From: Flavobacterium sp. W4I14
GTDB lineage: Bacteria; Bacteroidota; Bacteroidia; Sphingobacteriales; Sphingobacteriaceae
Assembly: GCA_030817875.1 (NCBI GenBank)
Contig: JAUSZU010000001.1
Location: 2,418,001-2,482,000, forward strand
Reading direction: 5' to 3'
DNA: 64,000 bases
The notes under the pieces were generated by a model. It was not told the origin of the DNA, did no database searches, and worked only from the letters and a program-made list of their open reading frames with translations. Below, in pieces: positions 63,077 to 64,000 of this stretch. Position 1 is the first letter of the stretch. Each line of letters begins with the position of its first letter. The position numbers and the translations under genes were made by a program.

Positions 63077-64000
63077 ATGAATAGGTTAAAATTGAGCAAC
63101 GGGATGTTGAGAAACTGGCTGTATACTTACCGGATACACATAATTGCATGGTCGGCATTTATAATCTGGGAAACTGTTATGGTTGTTTATTTTATCGGCA
63201 TGTTAGGCACATTTGGCAACTATGCTATTCATTATACTATTAATATCACCTTATTTTACACCTATGCTTTACTGATAGAGAAAGCAACAGCATTTCCTAA
63301 TGAAGCGGTATGGAAAGTTCCCTTAGTCGTTATCCTCACAATCTTGACTTATTTGGGTATAGTTACCGGCGTAGACATTCTGCTAAATACTTATACCAAT
63401 ATTTTACCTGGGAAATTACCAAGTCTTGAGATCAGAATAACCAAGGTACTCTATAGGGGTTCGTTTTTCCTTCTTTTTTCTACAGGTTATTATTTCTTAA
63501 AGCGGTTCATCAAAGAAAAAGCAGAAAAATCCCGTATTGAAAAACAGCGTTTTCAAATGCTTATTGATAAGGAAAAAATGGATAAGGAACTAGCCATGTC
63601 TAAGAATGCTTTCATGAAAGCGCAGATTAATCCACATCTGCTTTTTAATACATTTGAGTTTGTACATCAGAAACTAAGTACCTACTCTCCAGAAGACGCA
63701 AAAGTAATGCTTTATCTTTCTGATATGATGCGTTTTGCTGCCAATACTCAACACAATGAAGGCTACGTATATTTAAGCGAAGAAATTGCACAATGCGAAA
63801 ACCTGATTGGCTTGCACCGCATTACGCAAGGTGCAATTTATATCGAACTTGCCAGCGGCCCCGATCTTGGCGAAATCAAATTAATTCCGCTTGTTTTGCT
63901 TACTATTTTGGAAAACATGTTTAAACACGGAAATCTTAATGACATAGAAAATAAGGCCACTATAGATGTTTACACCTTTGATGACAAACTACGTATCGAA
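63077..64000 (+). CDS. LytS-type sensor histidine kinase, C-terminus cut off by window edge
   Basis: The first 308 residues of a His_kinase-family (PF06580-type) sensor. Four hydrophobic segments lie at about 20-42, 50-68, 80-100 and 125-142, with short connections, so the sensor is membrane-embedded with no large periplasmic domain. A coiled-coil linker ('KRFIKEKAEKSRIEKQRFQM') leads to the phospho-accepting H187 in 'QINPHLLFNTFEF'. The ATP-binding N-box 'LLTILENMFKHGN' appears near residue 285. It is the natural partner of the LytTR regulator, although a divergent peptide gene separates them; 76 bp lie between its ATG and that of the peptide gene. Confidence 0.92.
   Translation, partial: MNRLKLSNGMLRNWLYTYRIHIIAWSAFIIWETVMVVYFIGMLGTFGNYAIHYTINITLFYTYALLIEKATAFPNEAVWKVPLVVILTILTYLGIVTGVDILLNTYTNILPGKLPSLEIRITKVLYRGSFFLLFSTGYYFLKRFIKEKAEKSRIEKQRFQMLIDKEKMDKELAMSKNAFMKAQINPHLLFNTFEFVHQKLSTYSPEDAKVMLYLSDMMRFAANTQHNEGYVYLSEEIAQCENLIGLHRITQGAIYIELASGPDLGEIKLIPLVLLTILENMFKHGNLNDIENKATIDVYTFDDKLRIE

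Overview
The window looks like chromosome of a member of the Bacteroidota, most likely Pedobacter or a close relative in the Sphingobacteriaceae. The reasons are two SusC/SusD pairs, a hybrid two-component regulator, ECF sigma/FecR control of a TonB-dependent receptor, the AraC/VOC/DUF1569 trio, AT-rich spacers, A-rich rather than Shine-Dalgarno leaders, and many dispersed palindromic repeats. This is my recognition from the sequence; no database search was run.

Layout. (1) 1-4.4 kb: a cut-off short-chain dehydrogenase, the AraC/VOC/DUF1569 trio, a tRNA-Lys(TTT) with its terminator and a nearby damaged copy of its 3' end, and a Crp/Fnr-type regulator. (2) 4.4-22.4 kb: a polysaccharide utilisation locus on the minus strand. 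It holds a GH31 enzyme, a hybrid two-component sensor split by one extra base, SusC, SusD, GH30, GH35 and GH5; the enzyme set points to a galactose-rich glycan. (3) 22.5-24.3 kb: two arrays of one long-period repeat family around an orphan receiver-domain gene. (4) 24.3-31.9 kb: NIPSNAP protein, S9 (DPP-IV-like) peptidase, APC permease, DUF885 protein and an AraC regulator. (5) 32.3-33.3 kb: a zinc-metallopeptidase fragment broken by a homopolymer frameshift, followed directly by a small two-TM protein; this resembles a toxin/immunity remnant. (6) 33.5-38.4 kb: a complete four-gene trans-4-hydroxyproline degradation operon. (7) 38.6-48.2 kb: M1 peptidase, two different M24 Xaa-Pro peptidases and a DUF5695 protein. 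(8) 48.3-60.4 kb: orphan receiver plus unknown overlapping gene, then a sigma/FecR/SusC/SusD locus with a phosphodiesterase-alkaline phosphatase fusion, a metallophosphoesterase and a phytase-like esterase. (9) 60.6-64 kb: luciferase-like oxidoreductase, then a LytTR response regulator and LytS-type histidine kinase (cut off by the window end) with a 43-residue Thr-rich peptide gene on the opposite strand between them.

How the genes may work together. Proline-directed peptidases, an amino-acid permease and the hydroxyproline pathway form a plausible route from hydroxyproline-rich protein to 2-oxoglutarate. With a galactan-type PUL nearby, plant arabinogalactan proteins or other hydroxyproline-rich glycoproteins are an attractive but unproven substrate. 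The second SusCD locus looks built for phosphate esters.

Two genes are broken by single-base changes in homopolymer runs, so sequencing error must be weighed against real decay or phase variation. The least explained items are the 43-residue peptide inside the two-component system, the toxin/immunity-like pair, the repeat arrays around the orphan receiver, and the tRNA-Lys 3'-end duplication.
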